Origin: Undaria pinnatifida
Taxonomy: Eukaryota > Sar > Phaeophyceae > Laminariales > Alariaceae
Length of the DNA: 64,000 nt
Reading direction: 5' to 3'
NCBI GenBank assembly: GCA_012845835.1
Contig: JABAKD010000021.1
Coordinates: forward strand, 4,712,706-4,776,705
A model generated the notes under the pieces. It ran no database searches. It was given only the letters and a program-made list of their open reading frames with translations, and was not told the DNA's origin. Positions within the stretch are counted from its first letter, which is position 1; every line of letters begins with the position of its first letter. Shown in pieces: positions 1 through 12,459 of this stretch. A program made the position numbers and the translations under genes.

Positions 1-329
1 TCAAAACCAAAAGTGGTACACGCGTATAGCATAGCTGACGTAATTCATGCCTCTGCCAGAAAAATATAGAAAGTGAAATGGGGAGTGAGCCTACGATGTG
101 CTAGGTTCATACTGGTCCGTACGTCGCACTACCCACCCCTGAAAAAACCGACTACACCGCTTGCCACCCAGAAAAGACTACAACGAATATGTTACACGTG
201 ACACCTATCACTACGTATACGCCCGTCAGACCCAAGTCAATTGGAAAAAGAAAAGAAAATGAATGACAGAAATAATAAAAAAATAATAACTACAACATGT
301 ACACATTCACGATAGTTTTAACCGCCGCA

Positions 330-800
330 TCGCGCGTTTGCAGCTTGTCCTTACGCTTTTCTCCGTCCAACCAAACATGCCGGAAATTTGGACCGCACGT
401 CGCATATAGCTCCGAATTCTACACGTCCGAACCAAGTGCGTTAAATTTTCGACAGCACGTCGAATTTACAGTAGCTCCGAATTCTACGAGTATGCCCGAT
501 CCCAAACCAAATAGCATGAAATGCGGACCGCATGTTATACTTAGCGGTGAGTTCTGCAAGTTTGCCGCCGTCAAGAACAAATTGCATCTAGTTTAGACCG
601 CATGTCATGCGGTTACCTCCGAATTCTACAAGCAAGTGTGTCCCATCCAATACAAATTGCGTGGAATCTATGCCCCACGTCACGAGTAGCCCCGAACTCT
701 GCCAGTATGCTACGTCCAACAAAACATGCATGAGGTCTGACAGCAAGTCATGCGCTAAGCTGCTCCGTGTTCTACAAGTTTGCTAAGTCCAGCAAACATT
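330..800. repeat. degenerate tandem repeat, unit about 70 bp
   Basis: The phrase GCTCCGAATTCTAC or a near variant recurs at about 411, 474, 549, 627, 691 and 762. Between the copies sit variants of a CCGCACGTCGCATATAGC-like phrase and an ACAAATTGCATGAAAT-like phrase. The spacing is 63-78 bp, so this is an old, diverged array. Short open frames across it are by-products of the repeat. Nothing recognisable was seen in bases 1-330, except that the first 35 bases resemble the AAAAGTGGT-type edge of the MITE family described at 19850. Confidence 0.6.
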
Positions 801-2594
801 GCAAGAAATCCGTCACACAACAAGCCCTTGCCTTCGCCTTCTTTATCCCGAGCACTTTAAGCGTAGTGTCCCGCGCTTTACTCTTTTTCTTACGCTTTGT
901 GCTACGGGCCTCTGCTCGAGCCTTGGCAGCGGCGATCTGGTCCTCCGACGGCGGTGGTTTTGCATTCTGGACTTTGGGCGCTCGTGGCCTTTTTTCCAGA
1001 GGTAGTCTCCTCGTGTTCAGTGTTTTCACCCTCCAGGCTACCCTTTAACGTTGCCGTCTTTACCGTCTTCGACGTGATCACGAGGTCTTCCTTTTCGGAG
1101 AGGACCTCAGCGCGTATACCATTCTCTTCAGCCAAAGAACTTTCCTTCACCAGTGTCACCGGCAGCGTAGATGTAGAAAGGAGCGATGGCGGTGAGGTCG
1201 TGGTTTCCGCCGCCGTGTCGTCTGCAGCCGTTTTAACCTCTCGGGATTCGGTGGTGCATTGTCCCTTTCCAGAAGGTGCCTTGGAGTGGATCACGGTCTC
1301 ACGCTTCGCCTTGTCTACCATCGCAGTTATCTTCACCATAGGCGAGCGTGGTAGCGACGGCGATGAAGCCATGCTCGCTGACGTTGTCATGTCCGCGACC
1401 ACCATCGTTGGCGCCTTCACCGACAGACTCCTCACCGTGAGGTTTGGGTGCGTCAAGATGTTCCATGCCCTCCGTCACCGTCGTTTCCATGACCGGTGTC
1501 TTCTTCACAGTGAGTGAAAAAGGTGGTGATGATGATGAAGACACCTCCGACATCGTCGTTTCCCTCACCATGGTCCCGTCTCCAGGTAAGAGGTTGACCG
1601 TTACTGTTACTCCTCCCTTCTCGGAGGGTGCCTCAGCGTGCACAGTGGTATCACCCCCCGTGTTGATGTTATCACACTCGGCGTTGTCCACTGTCACCGC
1701 CATCGTCGCCGTACGTACAGGAGACGGAGATGAAGCCCTCTTCTGGTCCACGAATTTTCCCGCCGTCGGTACTACCTTCGCCGTTGTTGAAGAAGGCGGC
1801 GATGGTTGTGGGGGCAAAATCTTGGCAGGTGATGTCGACTTTGATGCCGTCGGAGTCGCGTGGGCTGCATGCGGCCGCGAAGTTGCAGCTGGCGCCGAGG
1901 TCGCTGGGGCTGCCTGTCGTCGTGAATTTGATGTTATACGTGGTGGTGGTGACGAAGAGGCTTTCACCGGTGGTGTTGAAGTCACTGGTGTCAGGTTTGC
2001 CGCAGAGGCTGCTTGCCGTCGTGGAAAGATAGTGGCCGTTGGGGTCGCAGAGGCGTTGCACCGCCGTGGAGGTGTAGCGAATGGTGCCGAGGAGGCCCGT
2101 GATGTCACGCCTGCAGACGTTGGAGTTGCTGCCGACGGCGTTTCTTGACGCGAAGATGAAAATGACGTAGGAGTCGGTGGTGCTGCATGCCGTCGTTGAC
2201 GTGTAACACGTGGCGGCGTCAGAAGCGATGCGTGCGATCTTTCAGGGGCAGCTGACGACGGGATCACTGGTGGTGGTTGTGGTCGCCGCGATGTAGTCGC
2301 ATATGACGGTGGTGGCGGGGGGGGACGTCTTCACCGGTGCTGTTACTCTTCCTGAGGCTGGCGTAGCCACCGGGGTTGCTGGTTGCGATTCTGGAAACCT
2401 AACCGCACGTTGCGGTGGTGGCGATGAGAAATGTTCAATCAACGATGCCGCTCTCCGTAAAATCGAGGTTACAGGGGCTGCTAGCGCATTTTGCGGCGGT
2501 AATGTGCCGGGTCTGACCGGCGATGCCGCCTCCGCTAGTGTGCGAGGCACTGAGGCTGCTTCCGAAAATGCGGACGTTACCTCAACCGAAAATA
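772..2594 (-). pseudogene. decayed Pro/Ser/Thr/Ala-rich reading frame, unknown function
   Basis: On the minus strand an almost continuous coding-like stretch runs from the centre of the inverted repeat (2594) down to about 772, but it is split over three frames. One frame covers roughly 2667-2242, a second 2267-1299, and the rest lies in frames at 1456-902 and 1029-772. The first break falls in a G run near 2318-2325; the right arm of the inverted repeat keeps the same text in one frame, so an indel there is likely. The predicted product is low-complexity, with many PPP, SSS and TTT runs and internal repeats of a SPSPVR/SPSLPRS type with SEKGG/SGKGQ nearby. It ends in a Lys/Arg-rich tail (RSTKRKKKSKARD). 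I recognise no domain. The plus strand is also open here, so coding is not certain. Confidence 0.35.
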
Positions 2595-3005
2595 AAAAAT
2601 TCGGTTGAGGTAACGTCCTCACTTCCGGAAGCAGCCTCAGTGCCTCGCACACTAGCGGAGGCGGCATCGCCGATCAGACCCGGCACATCACCGCCGCAAA
2701 ATGCGCAAGCAGCCCCCATAACATCGATTTTACGGAGAGCGGCATCGTTGATTGAACATTTCTCATCGCCACCACCGCAACGTGCGGTTAGGTTTCCAGA
2801 ATTGCAACCAGGAACCCCGGTGGCTACGCTAGCCTCAGGAAAAGTAACAGCACCGGTGAAGACGTCCCCACCGCCACAACCGTCACATGCGACTACATCG
2901 CGGCGACCACAACCACCACCAGTGATCCCGTCGTCAGCTGACCCTGAAAGATCGCACGCATCGCCTCTGACACCGCCACGTGTTACACGTCAACGACGGC
3001 AGGCA
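2185..3005. repeat. large inverted repeat, arms about 405 bp, near-zero spacer
   Basis: The left arm (about 2185-2592) and right arm (about 2599-3005) are reverse complements with scattered substitutions and small indels. They meet at a tight hairpin in which GTTACCTCAACCGAA and TTCGGTTGAGGTAAC are separated by about 7-9 bases of A-rich sequence near 2592. Both arms encode the same Pro-rich peptide, on the minus strand in the left arm and the plus strand in the right. The similarity stops abruptly near 3005 on the right, while the left side continues into the decayed frame. The right arm therefore looks like an inverted duplicate of the left. Confidence 0.85.
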
Positions 3006-3009
3006 TGCG

Positions 3010-4470
3010 CAATTGGGCGACTGTTCGACGACGATTAGGGTTAACTCCGGACACACCTGGAAACGAAAAAAATCCAGAAATCCGGTTGCATTATGGCGGG
3101 AGGGCCAACAGTGTCGAAATCTTACCATTCGCACAAAAAATCCCGCAGAACCCGTGTTCGGCTTTCAGTGGTTTTGGCGCAGTGTCAACCACTACGTTTT
3201 CTAATAAACACGACCAAGACAGCGTTATCAAACTTAGTCAGACGGGTGAAGACAGCCAAGGGGACGTTTATAGGAGTCAGACAGATCAGACCCATATTGA
3301 TGATCTGTGTGTCTGTGCGAGACGATATCTCCCTGGTCCATATAATCTGCATGGCCTAGATCATGTAGCTGGGTGTGACTTGGTATGAGTTGCATAGTTT
3401 AGCCCATGCTTCATCGGTTGGATGTGAACTGCAAATATCCTGCACAATATATCATAACGGCAGCCTTAGAATCTAGACGATCTAGATAGTGACCTATCCG
3501 GTTTGTGGAATAGATCCGGTTTATGCTTGACATAATGCGGTCATGAGGACAGACATAGATACAATTATGCCCGCTTAAGGTTAGCCTTATCGCGGAATGT
3601 TTCCGTTCGTGGTACTACGGTTTCAGATACTGGTCTGCAGATATTTGGGTTTCATAGTATTGAAAGCATTATTGATAGGTGCTTCGAGGCTTCGTGGGGT
3701 GGAAGGTTGCCTCACGGAGGCAGTCGGTGATGATAATGATACGGACTCGGGCTTTGATGGGATTTTATTGCCCGTATATATGGCCGAGGGGAGTCCGTGA
3801 CGAATTGGTACGGCTCATTCGTGTGTGTACGAAGTGCGTGGCATACTGGTACCAGACCTTTATGTTCTGTGTGAGTGAAGGTCTGTGACAGAACGGTACG
3901 ATCCTCCCGTGTGTATTTTCGTTGGTGGTGCAAAAGTCTACCAGGTATATTTTACTCTCCTCATCTATACGGCATCGGGGCAAGCCGCGCAACCACACAG
4001 CTCGCGTCATCTACAGCAGTTCTAGACAACAATTTCCCCCTCAAGTTTCCTTTTTTTTCTATTTTTCCTGATTTGCATTTCTTACGTAGTCACGGAAAAA
4101 CCACAATATTCAACTGTCAATGCAACCGCGCTTTCTGGTTTATTGCCAACATCAGCCCTCACCTCTTCAAACTTCCCCGACTCTGCAGTAGGTATGCTGT
4201 TGCGAGCTCCCCATCCCGTGAAAATCTGAACAATAACAGGAAGACACCGCAGCAGCGACCATCGGTGACGCAAAACCAACCAAATTATTGTTTTTTCACA
4301 GGCATGCTGCCGAACATCCATGAACGACCTTCAAATACGATTTTGCGAGGGGAGTTGGTGGCCCCAATCATGCACGGTGTGTTGTTGTTTTCCAACCGAG
4401 TTTACCGTTTGTTACTTATGCCATGGCGCCCCCCCGATTCCGTAGCGGAAGAGACTCGTGCTACGATAGG
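3010..4470. other. no gene recognised
   Basis: Six-frame inspection shows only short frames with no family resemblance and no strong repeat. I see no RNA gene. Confidence 0.5.
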
Positions 4471-4477
4471 GATGCAG

Positions 4478-4660
4478 CAGTGGTCCCGCTATAGTGCCGG
4501 TTAAGTAGTGCCGGCCGCCCGCTATAGCGCCAGCGAAAATTTCTCGGCACATATGGGAACAGCAAGTAGTGGAAGCATGCGGATGGTGCCGGTTTCCGCT
4601 ATAATGCCGGCACTTTCCGGCTATTAATAGCACATGCCGGCACTATGGAGGCACCACTAC
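4478..4660. repeat. dispersed GCCGGCACTAT-rich hairpin element
   Basis: This stretch is packed with both orientations of a GTGCCGG / CCGGCAC plus CTATAG motif, so it can fold on itself. Related but diverged stretches lie at about 13027-13195, 18160-18215 and 31510-31705 (the last inside an ABCC intron). The combination of short length, internal inverted motifs and dispersal fits a non-autonomous DNA element, but clean terminal repeats were not delimited. The next stretch, 4660-5240, holds nothing I can name. Confidence 0.5.
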
Positions 4661-5304
4661 TATAGAATTGTAGCGCTTTTAGACAAGGTGCTTTCGGCTC
4701 ACGGGGTTCCTCAACCTAGGAATTTCCCAACAACTCATGGAATGCCTTTCGTGTGTTATAGTGTTTTCGGTGTTTGCCTAGGCCATTGGATTTTTCATCG
4801 AGTCAAAACGCACATTTTCCCTCGAAGTTGGCTTTCGGGTGAGAGACAGAGTTTGGTGTACCCCCATCGTGGCCTCCGTCGTAAGCCTTTATCACTGTAC
4901 CTCCCAACCCCCAATTCCTGGTTCATCTGATCATACCTGGTACCCAATACACAATCGCAGCAATGGTGCAACTCCCCCGAAAAACAAACAAACTAAACGG
5001 GTTCGAAGGGATGCCGTGAGACTGGCTGTTATTCGTGGGATTTATTAGGAGGGCGATGCTCGCTCGCAGGCCAAACAACGCGCTCAAAATCAGTTGTCGT
5101 GGCAACGTGTACTCCAACGTATACAAGTTTATGTTTCCGGTTATATAGACGTTTGTTCAAGGCTCGAGTGCTATGTGCAGTACCGAACCAAACACCTAAG
5201 AGTAAACAAGGAAGCTGAAAATCGGGGAGTCGCTATTCCGAAGTTAGTGTAGGTCGGACCGTCTTCCAAACAAGAAATCCAGCCTGCGTTTAGTTCTAGT
5301 TTTT

Positions 5305-6353
5305 TTATGGGTGCCCCATACAGCAACAGGGCTCGACACTTGCACTTGCCTGGTCTCCCTCGCTGAGCGGCTTGGGCTTACGCTGACGACGCTCCTCGGC
5401 CTCTCTCCCCCGTAAAGCCTCCACGACGCACACCACACACAAGATTGCGGTCAAGACCTGCAGCATCGCCGCTAGCCATGTGAGCACGTCCGATGTGTCG
5501 GACACAACGCCACCTGACTCCACGTGATGCTCTGATGGTTCAGACTCGACAGCGTCCGGCGACCAAGAATCAGCGTTCACATCAGCCATGGTCACCAAGT
5601 CAGACACAACAGCTGCCATCACCGAGGCTTGGTGCCGACTGGGGGCATCTACTCGTTCTTCTGGTACCCTAACGTCAGCAAGTATGTCTGGCTTTACGCC
5701 GTGCCCTGACGCCATCACACGTTGCCCGAACGATTTCGACTCAACAGCGTCAAAGAGGCTTAATTCCGACCCATCAGCCGTGGCCACAGCCACAGAATTC
5801 ACTGCAACAATAGGTGTCTGCGATGTTGTCGTTCCTGTATCTGAACCATCGTCGACCCGGACCGTTTTCGCAGCAGAGGACGGCTGAAGGAAACGCGTTC
5901 CCTTATCGCCATCACATTTTTGGTGGGGGACAGTCTCAAGAACTGTCTCAGTTTTTCAAGATCACGCGAGTCCACCCCCTGCTTCCCATCAATCCCTTCT
6001 TGAATGGGGCTCAATCTTTGGTCCACAACAACAGGTGTCGCTGCTACATTCCGACGACCATCGCCCTGGTCCAAAGCAAGGTGCGGCTTAAGAAGAATCC
6101 CTCGCTCTTCCTGACCCTGACCCCGACCTGAACTGGCAGCTCCCACATTTTGACCGGGGCTCACGCTGGGTGCTACTACATGAACTGTCGTGGCAGCTTC
6201 GTCAGCTGGAACATTAACCTCTAACGAGATGACAGGGTCCATAACAACAGCAGGCGTCTTCATAATTGTCGACACCTCGACGATCGTTCTGATCCGAAGC
6301 AGGGGGTATGTTAAGGAGAGGCGGCCCATCGTCTTGACTGGGCGGCCACTCAT
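5305..6353 (-). pseudogene. unrecognised coding-like stretch with one possible membrane segment
   Basis: Two minus-strand frames, 6353-5799 and 5802-5305, abut and overlap by four bases. The lower one (about 165 residues) is acidic and ends with a hydrophobic run (LTWLAAMLQVLTAILCVVCV) followed by a basic tail (RGREAEERRQRKPKP), which would fit a single membrane anchor with the basic side in the cytosol. The upper one has no recognisable motif. No start, splice site or homology settles whether this is a gene. It may be exons of a small gene, a relic, or chance. Confidence 0.25.
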
Positions 6354-6830
6354 CTCGACCGGAACTCAAAGAGGGCGTTGCACCCCGTGTGTATCCCCTT
6401 CCGCGGTATCCCCCTCCGCGACAAGGTTAACCTCCACGAGCTGGTAGGGTCCATGATAGCAGGAGGTAGGTGTCTCCACGTTTGTCGTTTTCAAACCCCG
6501 GCCGTCTTCCTGATCCGTAGCAGGAGGTGAGTTAAAGAGAGGCAACCCCTCGTCTTCGCGGCGGCTCAAGTCGGGTGTTACAGCCCAGTTCTCCCCTTCG
6601 TCGTCGCAAAACCACCCGGAGCAACATGACAATGCCGGTGTCCTCTTCCACACTAAGATCAGCCGGAGCAATATGACCCTCCATGAAGGTGGTGATGACT
6701 TCTCCCGCCGCAACATCACCTGCATGCAGCAGAGTTCACCTCCAATGGACCCAAGATCGTCGACCATCCGTCTTGCTTGAAGCTCAAGTGTGGCAACCCC
6801 TAGTCTTGACCGGTGCTCAAGCTGGATGCC
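6230..6830. repeat. degenerate tandem repeat, unit about 220 bp
   Basis: Three loosely similar units begin near 6230, 6450 and 6670. Each contains, in order, a tcCATAAcAGCAGG-like phrase, a GTCTTCcTGATCCG-like phrase, a GAGAGGC(A/G) phrase and a GTCTTGaC(T/C)GG phrase. The units are heavily diverged and partly overlap the upper frame of the coding-like stretch at 5305-6353. Confidence 0.4.
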
Positions 6831-6989
6831 TTCCGGTTTTGAATGGGGCTCAGCGTAGATGTAACTTAGCGATTATCATCCCCAGTTGTCGTGGTATCCT
6901 CGCCCTGTGCAGTGCAAACCTCCCACGAAGCGGTGGTATCTTTGGCCGCGATAAAGTAAGCCGGGGAAACACAAACCTCAAATGAGGTG

Positions 6990-9250
6990 GTTGAGTTCAC
7001 CAGAGGCCATAATCGTTGAATCAGCTCCACGTCGTAGACGTAAACAACTATCTTCCGATATTTTTCAGTCTATGCCGCATCATTTACCGAAGCCGGCCAC
7101 GGCTCGCCCGGTCGCTGCTTCAGTGCGATCCGCTCGGAGCTCAAGATCCGCGCTTTTCGGGCACCTTGCGCGAGGTGTGATATGTGGAAATATACGACTA
7201 ACTTACTTGCGACACGGTAGGGGCGAAAATCTAGTGCACTTCTGCTTCAGGCCACTAGCGCATAGGTGACGCCGCTCATGCACGGGCGCATAACGAAGTG
7301 TCTTATGGCGATGCCTCTGACGAAACAAAACAAAGGAAAAATCAACTTCACGACTAGCTAACACTTAGAATATACTTCGAAGTATATATTTCCGTGAGCG
7401 ACTCTTGCCCGCTAAATCAAGGGGCCCTTGACGTGACCACTAAAACGTAGTCTAGGTCAACCATTCGAGTCGATTAGAGATCACTAAGGTATAATACCCA
7501 CCAAAGCGTGACAGTATGCCCACATCGGCGTTGTCGTGATGACTTCCCTCTCGACCTTCTCCGGGGGGCGAAGCAGACCGAGCAACTCTCGGTGGCTCAC
7601 TACGCCACACAACTGGACCCCCGAAGCGGTGCTGCGTCAACTAAATGCTCTGTTACCGCGCAGGGACAATCAAATTAGTTTGTCTGGCGTTGAAATCCAA
7701 GCGTGGTACTCATATTCGTTTGTATAGCGGCAGTGGCAACATACACGAACGCGATGATTGCTACACTTGTGGTTCTTGGTAACCACATATTATACATCAA
7801 ACTGGTACCAAAAAGGCCCGATGCAAATGGAATCGCCTCTTTGTTTAGCGAGGTTGGCCACCTGCCTACTTGATATTGTCATTGAAAACCTTCCCGTACT
7901 AGCGCTGTGGCAAATACCATCAAACAAATGTCATCTTTGATATGAAATGTACCAGTGACTGAGATTCGTCATTCATATCATGCACCTCGATCGGCGTGGA
8001 CCTAAAACGATTGTTGTCTTTGACCTCCAAATAGAAACAACATGCGGCCAACCCGCCTCTTTACTTCCGTGGGCAATGAATGGAGATGACAGCATCGAGT
8101 ATTGGATGTTTATCCATGCCCTAGAGTGTAGGATGCCGACAACGTTTTCGGGCGTTGTTGCCTATAAAATGCTCAACCTGACACTTGTTCAAACGTGTGG
8201 TGTTTTTCTTCCCGTCATAGAGAAGGATGGCAAAGTTTTCCCCTGTCGTCCATGCACCTGCGGCAAAATACGCGGGTAAAAGAACCCTGTCGGCCCCCAA
8301 TACCACGGTAGGTTTTAGTCCTCAACAGCTCAAACCACTCCGCTTTCGTGACGCCACTTACTGATGTCATCCGAACAAATGTTGGGCACGCGGAATGCCA
8401 TCGATCCTGGTCCAACATTTCGATGATTTTACTCACAGTAATGTCACCCAAGCATCAAGTCAAGAAATATTTTACAAAACCAATACAAACACAGTAATTA
8501 CAACGTTCGAGGGCCAATTGCGAGCCGTACATAAATACACCCGCTTGTGCCTCTATCATACGCACAACAATGTTTTACAAGATAGTCCTTCCATCAGCAC
8601 CGGTCAAACCAAACGATGCCACCTGTTAACGCTGGCGACCCCCCTCTCCCCCACACACACTCAAATTGGCGGCGGGGGCGCCATATCGATCACCGTGGTC
8701 AGTACCAAGCAGTCGGTGGTACAGCTCCAACGCCGCGGTGCCGCTATCTTGTCTCGTTCGGAAATGGGCTGTCTTACTGACTTCAGTCGAGGTGTCGCCA
8801 GGCCAACCGATCCCTCCAGCTCCAGATTCAATCAACGTCGCGTCGGAATAAAAGCCTCAATTCGTTCCTTTCATTGAAGCGTCAACCAATAATTGGTCCA
8901 TGGCGGTAGTGCCGGTGACGCACGCATGTGAACGGCGCGGTTGACTCCCAGCCTGTGGCGAGCCGAGCTTACGGCCTTACGGCGGATCATCGACGATAGT
9001 AGATGGCCAGGTACAGAATGAACGGGTGGGGCATGGGGAGGAGCCTCATGCGCTTGTTCGAGAACATAACCGAAAAACGATGGCCTGGAGGATGGGAGCA
9101 TTCCTTAACGGGCTGCCGCTGTCGAAGCTCAAGATTGTCATAGGCGAGTTTTTTTTTGTTTTTACACCGAGCGAACAAGCTCTGCCTGTTACTTTAAGCA
9201 TGGGCAACGTTTTCGAACTCGGATATTTTCAAGAAGTTGTTTCTCCCCAG
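6990..9250. other. no gene recognised
   Basis: Only short, unrelated open frames are present, and I found no family signature, splice-consistent exon chain or repeat of note. Confidence 0.5.
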
Positions 9251-9258
9251 AAATTTAG

Positions 9259-9435
9259 TTAATCTTTTGTTGTTGTTGTTGTTGTTGTTGTTTTCACATT
9301 GACTCGAATAATCAAGTACGTGGTCACAGGACTGGCTCCAGTCACTCTGGGATGGAATAATACCCCAGGGAAAAAATCGCAAGCAAACCGAAAGTGGTAC
9401 ACGCACGTATATATATATATATATATAGATATATC
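9259..9435. repeat. (TTG)n and (TA)n microsatellites
   Basis: A run of about nine TTG units at 9265-9291 is followed by a (TA)n tract at about 9410-9435. Between them (9388-9405) the phrase AAGTGGTACACGC repeats the text seen at bases 10-22 of the window. The following 9436-10080 shows nothing recognisable. Confidence 0.9.
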
Positions 9436-10084
9436 AGGTACTTTGTCCTCCGTGTGGTCGATATGGTATAATTAATTAGTTTCGATGTTAGAGGGAGACA
9501 ATGTATAGAGCAGTAGCTACTCGCGCGAGCCGTAAAGTGTGATCCCCGTACCGGAGCTTTGGTCTCGTGCCAACATGGATATACCGCTGGTGGCCATAGT
9601 ATGACAGCTGTAATGGCGTCACGTCAAGGCGCGCGGTGAAGCACGATTGTTAGTGTCCATCCCAATCCTGTAAGACCCAATATTAGATTAGTCTGAAATG
9701 TAATGTGTACTCGTATCGTACAGTATAACACGAGCGAGTTATTTTCTCCTTTTGGCTTTGGCGGAGGATGCCCTGAAGACCACGCAAAATCCTCTTCGAG
9801 TAGTCGTACAAAGTACGTGTGATGCGAGGACTAAGGTGTTCTGTTTCGAGCCCTCTGTACCATAGTGTGCCAGGAAGCAGACAAGGGGAACTTTGTTTTA
9901 GCATAAGCGTACTAAGGAAAAGCGCTCCCGAGCAACCGACGCCGAGGAGCTGCGAGCTTCCTGCCTGCGGTACAAGCCGTCGCAACAATACCAAAATTTG
10001 CTAGGAGACAGCACCTTTTCACCTCTTGACAGATAGCGGACTTGCCTTTATTCTGCCTTGCTTGGTTGGCACAGCACCACCAGG

Positions 10085-12430
10085 GTGTAGTGTGGAACAC
10101 TCGGCCCTACACGCTTGACAGAGCGCGGTTGCCTCCTTTCTTGGCATGCCCGCTGCCCTCTATGTCGATATCGTAGTTTGCTATCATAGGTACGAAGTCA
10201 CCGGTAAACGCGTTTGCTGCATCGTTGACTTTTACAACATAATATTGTTGACTAACGGTCGGTGTACACGCAGTCGCTGCTATTTCATGCCATTGCCGCA
10301 AGTAGTCCAATCGGCGAACCCTCAACGTGGGCAATATCACACGCCGCCGGACGAATCCGAGGCCTTGCAAGAGGCGCTATGGGCAACTATATGCCCAACG
10401 ATGTCGGGGACCACACGTTCTTCCAGCTGGAACAGCATGGCCGCGATGGCGGTTATGATCAGCACCAAAAAGCGCTGCACGACAATACCCACCATCGCTG
10501 TGTATCTATTCTTGGAGTCTGCGGTCGAAACTTCCAGTCAAAGTCAACGCCACAATCACAAAGTGGACAACGCCAACGAAGCTCGCGATACCGCGCATAT
10601 ATGAGCCGCTTTGGTTTTCCCTCTAATACGGAAAACCGAAGGGGCCCATATTCGGGCGGAAGTGCCCGCTTCGTGAGCGTTGTCTACTTTAGGAGAGCGG
10701 CGTTGATTTCGACTCGAAGTTTCCACAGCAGAACCCAAGAACACAAGCGTAGCAATGGCGGGTATCGTCATGCAGCGCTTTCCGGTGCGGGTCATGACCG
10801 TCATTGCTACGGTGCTGTTCCAGCTGGGAAGGCATGTGGGCCCCGACATCGACGGGTGTAGAGTTGCCCATGTGGCCTTTAGCTTGTAATACTCGGCCCT
10901 ACACGCTTGACAGAGCGCGGTTTCCCCATTGCTGGACATGCTTACTGGTATCTTTGTCGCTATGATGCCGAACGTTGATACGTATGGAACCACAGGGAAC
11001 GGAATTTCCTGAATCGTCGATTATTACAACAACAGTACTTGTTAACTACCGGTCGGTGTACAGCACGTACTCACTGCCGTTTCACGCCAAATGCCGCAGA
11101 TGACCAAACCAGCCTACTCACCATGGGCAAGACCACACGTCACCGGACGAACCCAAGGCGTTGGAATTAAAATAAGGCCATATGATCAACTCCATACCCG
11201 ACGATCGCGGGCCCAAATGTTTTCCCAGCTAGAACAGCACGGTCGCGATAACGATCATGATCAGCACCAAAAAGGGATGCAAGAAAACATCCGACATCGC
11301 TGCGATTCTATTCCTGGAGTCTGCTGCGGAAAGTTGCAATCGAAGTCATCGCCGCTGTCATAAAATTGACGATGCCCACAAAGCAGGCGCTCCCGCCCGA
11401 ATATGGGCCCCTTGGGTTTTCCCCACGGTTAGGCGAACCCCACGGCAAAACCCAAGGGACTCATATTCGGGCGGAAGCGCCAGATTCGTGGACGTCGACC
11501 ACTTTATGATAGTGGTGTTGCTTTTACTGGGATTTTCCACCGCATACTCCAAGAATAGATACGCAGCGATGACGGGTATTGTTCGTCATGCAGCGCTTTG
11601 TCTTGCTGGTCATGACCGCCATCGCAACTGTGCTTTTCCAGCTGGGAAAACATGTGCCCCCGACATGGAGCGGGTATGGAGCTGCCCATATGGCCTTTAG
11701 CGTGGAACACTCGGCCCTACACGCTTGACCGTGCGCTTTTTCCCGCTTGCTTGACATGTCTCCTAAAATATCCGTCGCTATGGTGCCGAAATTTTCGGTA
11801 AAATGCGTTTTACTGCATTGTTGTATCTTACTATTTCAACAGTGTGCAGTACAATCACACCGGTCTGTGAAGCACGTGCTCGCTGCTATTATTGCGTGCG
11901 ATCGCCGCAGACAGCCTAATCAGCAAACACATGACGGCGCTTACTTGCCTAACATGGGCATCGGGCACCGCATTACTAGGTTTTAGTGTGGAGCATTCCT
12001 GCGTAACCGCTTGACTGACGTGTTTTCCGTCTTGCTTGGCATGTCCCCTGGCATATTGTCGCTATGGTACCGAAAAAGACGCGTGGAGGCCCCGTCAATG
12101 CGTTTCCTGCGTCGTTGACTCTTGCAACAGTATATTGTTTGAGACTACCGGTCGGTGTGCAGCACGTACTTGCTAACATTTCATGCCATTGCCGCAGATA
12201 TCCAAGTCAGCCGACGCTCACCATGGGCAACACCACACGTAACCCGACGAACCCGACACCTTGGAAGGCCAGATGGGCAATTCCATACCCGACGATGTCG
12301 GGGCCCACATGCTCCTCCAGCTGGAACAGCACCATCGCCATGGCGGTCATCATCAGCACCAAAAGGCGCTGCATGATGATGCCCGCCATCGATGTGTCTC
12401 TGTTTACCTGTTTGGTGGCGTTGATGATAG
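10085..12430. repeat. tandem array of about 800-bp units with internal palindromes
   Basis: The phrase ACTCGGCCCTACACGCTTGA recurs at about 10100, 10890 and 11708, with a diverged copy near 11990, giving a period of about 800 bp for the first units. Inside each full unit a left half (CAGCTGGAACAGCA..CACCAAAAAG..TCTTGGAGTCTGC) is followed by its inverted copy, meeting at hairpins near 10620 and 11430. The second hairpin pairs GAATATGGGCCCCTTGGG with its near complement about 50 bases on. A last half-unit lies at 12060-12430. Many overlapping short frames on both strands come from this symmetry. I would not call any of them a gene. Confidence 0.7.
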
Positions 12431-12438
12431 TGACTACG

Positions 12439-12456
12439 GTCGACCACGTGGTCGAC
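12439..12456. repeat. perfect 18-bp palindrome
   Basis: GTCGACCACGTGGTCGAC is its own reverse complement and has a CACGTG core. It sits just outside the 800-bp repeat array. No gene lies next to it, so a regulatory role cannot be argued. Confidence 0.9.
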
Positions 12457-12459
12457 GAT

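Noticed and set aside
902-2148. Long plus-strand frames (897-1517, 1444-2148)
   Set aside because: They mirror the low-complexity minus-strand frame, and GC-rich triplet bias keeps both strands open.
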